Notes under the pieces: model-generated | What the model was told of the DNA's origin: nothing | What the model saw: the letters and a program-made list of their open reading frames with translations, nothing else | Database searches by the model: none | Part shown: positions 24,601 to 30,600 of the stretch, one piece after another | Numbering within the stretch: the stretch's first letter is position 1 | Layout: each line of letters starts with the position of its first letter | Assembly (NCBI RefSeq): GCF_050003625.1 | Contig: NC_134401.1 | Span: forward strand, 94,714,852 to 94,778,851 | Direction: 5' to 3' | Source: Haematobia irritans | Lineage: Eukaryota > Arthropoda > Insecta > Diptera > Muscidae | DNA: 64,000 nucleotides | Translations under genes and position numbers: made by a program

Positions 24601-27600
24601 AATTTCGAGTAAACATATATATGTTGTGATACTTTATTCAGAGAGCGGCAAAGTGAGAGAGAGTTAGTATAGAGAAAGAAATAGAGATGGAAACCGGGAG
24701 GGTTGAATAAAAAGATATCAACATAACACAGCGAGAGAATGAAATGAGAGCAATTTCTGTGAAACCGCTTGTATGTTGTTTCGGAAAACTGTTTTATAAT
24801 AAGGCCAAAAATTTGGTATGCTTTAGTCTAAATATTATTTAATTTGAATAGTAGAATGAGTATTCGGAATAAAGAGAATAGACATTTGAAAAAAAAAACA
24901 GCATATTTGTATTGCAGAAAAAGATGCGAAGGACTCAAAAATTTCGTGGAAGTGAAAATTATGTGAGGGAATGAACATAATCTTCTTTGGGGAATTCTTC
25001 CAAGCATATACTATTTTTGGACTCAAAATGCTTCCAAACATATAATATGATCACATAAAACAAACATATTAATGTTTCGGGGGAATCCCATAATATATGT
25101 GCTTCCTGCAAAATATGTTTGGAACATATATTAGAGAAGCGATTTTTTTTGAGGGTGTAGCTGTCTCTTTCACTACTTCTGAAGGTCTTTCGTTGGGGGT
25201 GAGATTCTTTCGAGGTTTTAACGTTGAGGCTGATGTTTTGAGATTTTTCTTCATTCAAAAAATTATTGCGATTACAAAAGAAGAGTTTAGTACCTTAAAA
25301 TTTCATTTTTTTTTGTATTATAACAAAAGTATATTTTATTAATCTTACTCATTGTCTGCCTTTTCAGTACCTCAACGCATCCAGTATTTACGCAGAGAGC
25401 ATTTCAATCAATGGTATCGTGCCAGTTCCTATTTTATGGCTCTGATAACATGTCAAATACCCAGTGCGTGTGTTACGGCAATAATCGGATCGTCTCTAAT
25501 ATATGTTCTGAGTGGACAACCGTTGCAATGGTTTAGGTTCGCTTTATTCGTTGGCATTATTATACTCACATCGGCGACAGCATCTAGTTTTGGACTGTTT
25601 ATAGGAACGAGGCTTCGTTTATTGGTAAGTCCATAGCCTTAGTACACGCACAGAAAAACCATGTTTGGACATGGTTGCCGCATCAATTTAATGCTTATCT
25701 AGAGCATGTAATTGCCGCGAAAACCATGTATTTTGTCCTTGTAAAAATAGTTTTCGAGCGGAGAAAAATGTATGGTGGCAATAAGCATTTGAATGGTTCT
25801 CAAATACCGCAAACATGTTCTATCATTTAAATGATAGAATTTGAGACCATTAAATGTCGGGAAAATCATATATCTGACCATTCAATTTTTTTTACTTTTT
25901 TACAGGGAAAAAGTATTTTTATAGGTTAAGTATAGACATGTCTAGAACCATAAAAAAATTGCGTACTCTGAAATTTAAGTCGCATAATCTTTCGTAGTAC
26001 GTCAATAATTATCAGTGCAATAGTAGCTAACATAAAAAATCGATTAGTTAATTCGATTCGAATTTGAAAATCATTCCATGAAGATTACAAAATGTCCATT
26101 TTTTCGACTTTTTATGCATAGATGGACACTGTGTACGTATATTAAGTATCGTTACACGCAGAGAAGAAACATGATTGTCACAATCATATACGAAGAGCAA
26201 AATAATATGATAGGAGCTATTTTTGCGGCGACCATGTAACATTTTAACCTGCAACCATGTTGGCTCAGTGAACATGGTTCTAAGAAAAATGTAATTGTCC
26301 TCATCTAAAATGTTATTATATTGATAAAAAGAATTTTGTTTGAATGAAAAGACAATGGTCACGATTTAAAATGTTATGGTATTCATTAAAAATGTTTTTC
26401 TCCTAGTTAAAAGAACATGGTCACAACCTAAAATGTTTTGATCTTTATGAAAAAACTTTTTTCATCGTGGAAAAAGGACGCCACTTGAGAAAAGAAAACA
26501 CAAAATTAACTTTATTTATTTGTTTTTATTTATTTATAAACTACTTCATTGTTTATTTGTATTTATAATGCCGTTCAAGCAAACATCATATATTTTTACA
26601 CACTCTATTTTATTTCAATTTCAACAATAAGTAATTATTCCATATTTACATCGTGCGCATCAAATGTACAAACGCAGACATCATGTAACTGCAAATAAAA
26701 ATAAATAATACCATATAGCAAAATGCAGAACAAAAAACCGGTACATTTTTTCAATTACACTTTCCTTTTTTGTGTTCACATAAAACCACGTGCCACTTCT
26801 GAATAAACACAAAACACAGTAAATCCGTATTCTCCGTCCATTCCAAGAAACAATCAACACACGACTGACGCGCAAAATGAAAATCGTGTGTACCTGCTCA
26901 ATGTTTTTATAAAATTCTTTTATCTGCAAACAAGTTAAAAAATTAAATGGTCACGAAAAAAATTTAAATGGTTTTTATGGTCATGTAATGGTTCTAGACA
27001 TGTCTATACTTAACCTATAAAAATACTTTTTTCCCTGTAAAAAAGTAAAAAAAATTGAATGGTCAGATATATGATTTTCCCGACATTTAATGGTCTCAAA
27101 TTCTATCATTTAAATGATAGAACATGTTTGCGGTATTTGAGAACCATTCAAATGCTTATTGCCACCATACATTTTTCTCCGCTCGAAAACTATTTTTACA
27201 AAGACAAAATACATGGTTTTCGCGGCAATTATATGCTCTAGATAAGCATTAAATGATTCGTGTCAAAATTTGAAGTCTGTAAGTCAATTAGTTTATGAGA
27301 TAGAGCGCCTTTTGTGAAGCAACTTTTGTTATTGTGAAAAAAATGGAAAAAAGGAATTTCGTGTTTTGATAAAATACTGTTTTCTGAAGGGAAAAATACG
27401 GTGGAAGCAAAAACTTGGCTGGATAATGAGTTTCTGGACTCTGCCCCAGGGAAATCAACAATAATTGATTGGTATGCAAAATGCAAGCGTGGTGAAATGA
27501 GCACGGAGGACGGTGAACGCAGTGGACGCCCGAAAGAGGTGGTTACCGACGAAAACATCAAAAAAATCCACAAAATGATTTTGAATGACCGTAAAATGAA

Positions 27601-30600
27601 GTTGATCGAGATAGCCAGAGGCCTTAAAGATATCAAAGGAACATGTTGGTCATATCATTCATCAATATTTGGATATGCGGAAGCTCTATGCAAAATGGGT
27701 GCCGCGCGAGCTCACATTTGACCAAAAACAACAACTTGTTGATGATTCTGAGCGGTGTTTGCAGCTGTTAACTCGTAATACACCCGAGTTTTTCCGTCGA
27801 TATGTGACAATGGATGAAACATGGCTCCATCACTACACTCCTGAGTCCAATCGACAGTCGGCTGAGTGGACAGCGACCGGTGAACCGTCTCCGAAGCGTG
27901 GAAAAACTCAAAAATCCGCTGGCAAAGTAATGGCCTCTGTTTTTTGGGATGCGCATGGAATAATTTTTATCGATTATCTTGAGAAGGGAAAAACCATCAA
28001 CAGTGACTATTGTATGGCGTTATTGGAGCGTTTGAAGGTCGAAAACGGCCCCATGTGAAGAAGAAAAAAGTGTTGTTCCACCAAGACAACGCACCGTGCC
28101 ACAAGTCATTGAGAACAATGGCAAAAATTCATGAATTGGGCTACGAATTGCTTCCCCACGCACCGTATTCTCCAGATCTGGCCCCAGCGACTTTTTCTTG
28201 TTCTCAGACCTCAAAAGGATGCTCGCAGGGAAAAAATTTGGCTGCAATGAAGAGGTGATCGTCGAAACTGAGGCCTATTTTGAGGCAAAACCGAAGGAGT
28301 ACTACCAAAATGGTATCAAAAAATTGGAAGGTCGTTATAATCGTTGTATCGCTCTTCTAGGGAACTATGTTGAATAATAAAAACGAATTTTGAAAAAAAA
28401 GTGTTTTACTTTGTTAGACCGGGGACTTATCAGCCAACCTGTTATATGGCTATAGAAAATTTTGTCAAAATTTTATTTCTATAGAATATTTTTGTCAAAC
28501 TTTTATTTCTATAGAAAATTTTGTCAAAATATTATTTCTATAGAAAATTTTGTCAAAATTTTATTTTTATAGAAAATTTTGTCAAAATTTTATTTCTGTA
28601 GAAAATTTTGTCAAAATTTTATTTTTATAGAAAATAAAATGTTGACAAATTTGTATTTTTGTAGAGGATTTTATCAAACTCATTAGCGTAGCTAATGGGC
28701 TATAGCACCCCTAGCTAAAAATTAATAGACTGAACTTATAGGTTCAACTAATGTTTTATTTTATAAAAATGAATAAAAAATCATACATCAACATAACTAG
28801 ACAAGTAATTTTTAATAAAGCAACTAATAGTAGTTACACACTTTTTCCCAGCAAAAATTGGGAGTTGTTCTAAAGGCACAACTTAAAGCACTTCCAAAAA
28901 TGTCCTCTCAAAGAAGTTAATTATTTGAACTACACAGGAAAATTAACTAATTAATTTTTATACCCACCACCATAGAATGGTGACGGGCGTATAATAAGTT
29001 TGTCATTCCGTTTGTAACACATCAAAATATCGATTTATGACTATATAAAGTATATATATTCTTGATCAGGGAGAAATTCTAAGACGATATAACGATGTCC
29101 GTCTGTCTGTTGTAATCACGCTACAGTCTTCAATAATGAAGCAAACGTGCTGAAATTGTGCACAAACTCGTCTTTTGTCTGCAGGCAGGTCAAGTTCGAA
29201 GATGGGCTATATCGGTCCAGGTTTTGGTATGGTCCCCATTTAAAACGACCTCCCGATTTGGGGTCTTGGGCTTATAGAAACCCTTGTTTTTATCCAATTT
29301 GCCTGAAATTTGAAATCTAGAGGTATTTTAGGGCCATAAAGAGGTGTGCCGAAAATGGTGAGTATCGGTCCATATTTTGGTATAGCCCCCATATAGACCG
29401 ATTTCCGGATTTTACTTCTTGGGCTTCTAGAATCCGAAGTTTTTATCCTATTTGCCTGAAATCTAGAGGTATTTTCGGGTCATAAAGAAAACGGTGAGTA
29501 TCGGTCCATATTTTAGTATGGCCCCCATCTCCCGATTTAACTCCTTGGGTTTCTAGAAACCATAGTTTTTATCTGATTTGCCTGAAATTGTAAATATTCT
29601 GGTATTTTAGGCTCACAAAAAAGTGTATCGGGTGAAATAGGTGAAATCTTTAAATTTATCTTCGGGAAGTGTCCTCAAGTCCTCACGCCCTCCTGAAATT
29701 TCAAAGGAAACCCTAATATTTGGTTCATGGTGGTGGGTATTTAAGATTCGGCCCGGCTGAACTTAGTGCTGTATATACTTGTTTTCTAAAGACGTTAAAT
29801 GTTTCGCGTGAGGTCGTAGTTCCTCAAATTTGGAGCTTGTCTCTGAACTCTTAAATAGTAAACAAAAGATAATTCGCCAAAAATGTAACAACGATTTCAT
29901 GATTTTTATAAATATTTTACCATTTAGTAGTTTTTCTTTAGATTGCAGCACATGAGCTTCTTCGCATTTCCTCAACATTTTGCCACAAACTTAGAAATAA
30001 AAGAATTGTACCACATATGTGATTATATGTGTTTGCATTTTCCTCTGCAAATTATATGATTTGCAGACTTTCATTATTCAGCAAGCGATTTCGAAAAATC
30101 TTGTTTCACGGGAAACCAATCAAACATTTTTGGCGGATAATCAAAGTGGAAGGTGGAATCTAGTTGAAGGGAAATCCAGAACATACCTGAATGTGTGAAT
30201 AATTTAAGGTGAAATTTTCCAAAAATTATACGTAGGCAAGATGTGCAAATAGCATTGCCATTTATACACTCTAAGAAAAGTGAACCCATCACGACGATAT
30301 GACAAAATAAGTAAATATTTTTCGCCAAATTCAAGAAATATTTTGTTTTTTACTTGTTAAAAACATTTTCGTAGTTTGAGGGAAAAAATCTTGGAGTTCA
30401 CAATAGAAATTCGGATCTATTTTGTGGGAAATACGAATTTAGTAAATCTTTATTAAATTTAATTTAAAACAAGAAATACACACATATAAATTCAGTTTTT
30501 AATATTTTTTAACAGATTTTTCATTAATTCTCGTCTATAGGTTGCTATTATCACCCGATTTTTTCTAAATGTTTAATATTTTTTTGAGTCTGAAAGATAC

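Noticed and set aside
25699..27241. Two identical 60-residue frames on opposite strands
   Set aside because: They are the two arms of a 266-bp inverted repeat, not duplicated genes.
27251..28442. Active mariner transposase gene
   Set aside because: At least four frameshifts, no left inverted repeat, and loss of the third catalytic Asp.
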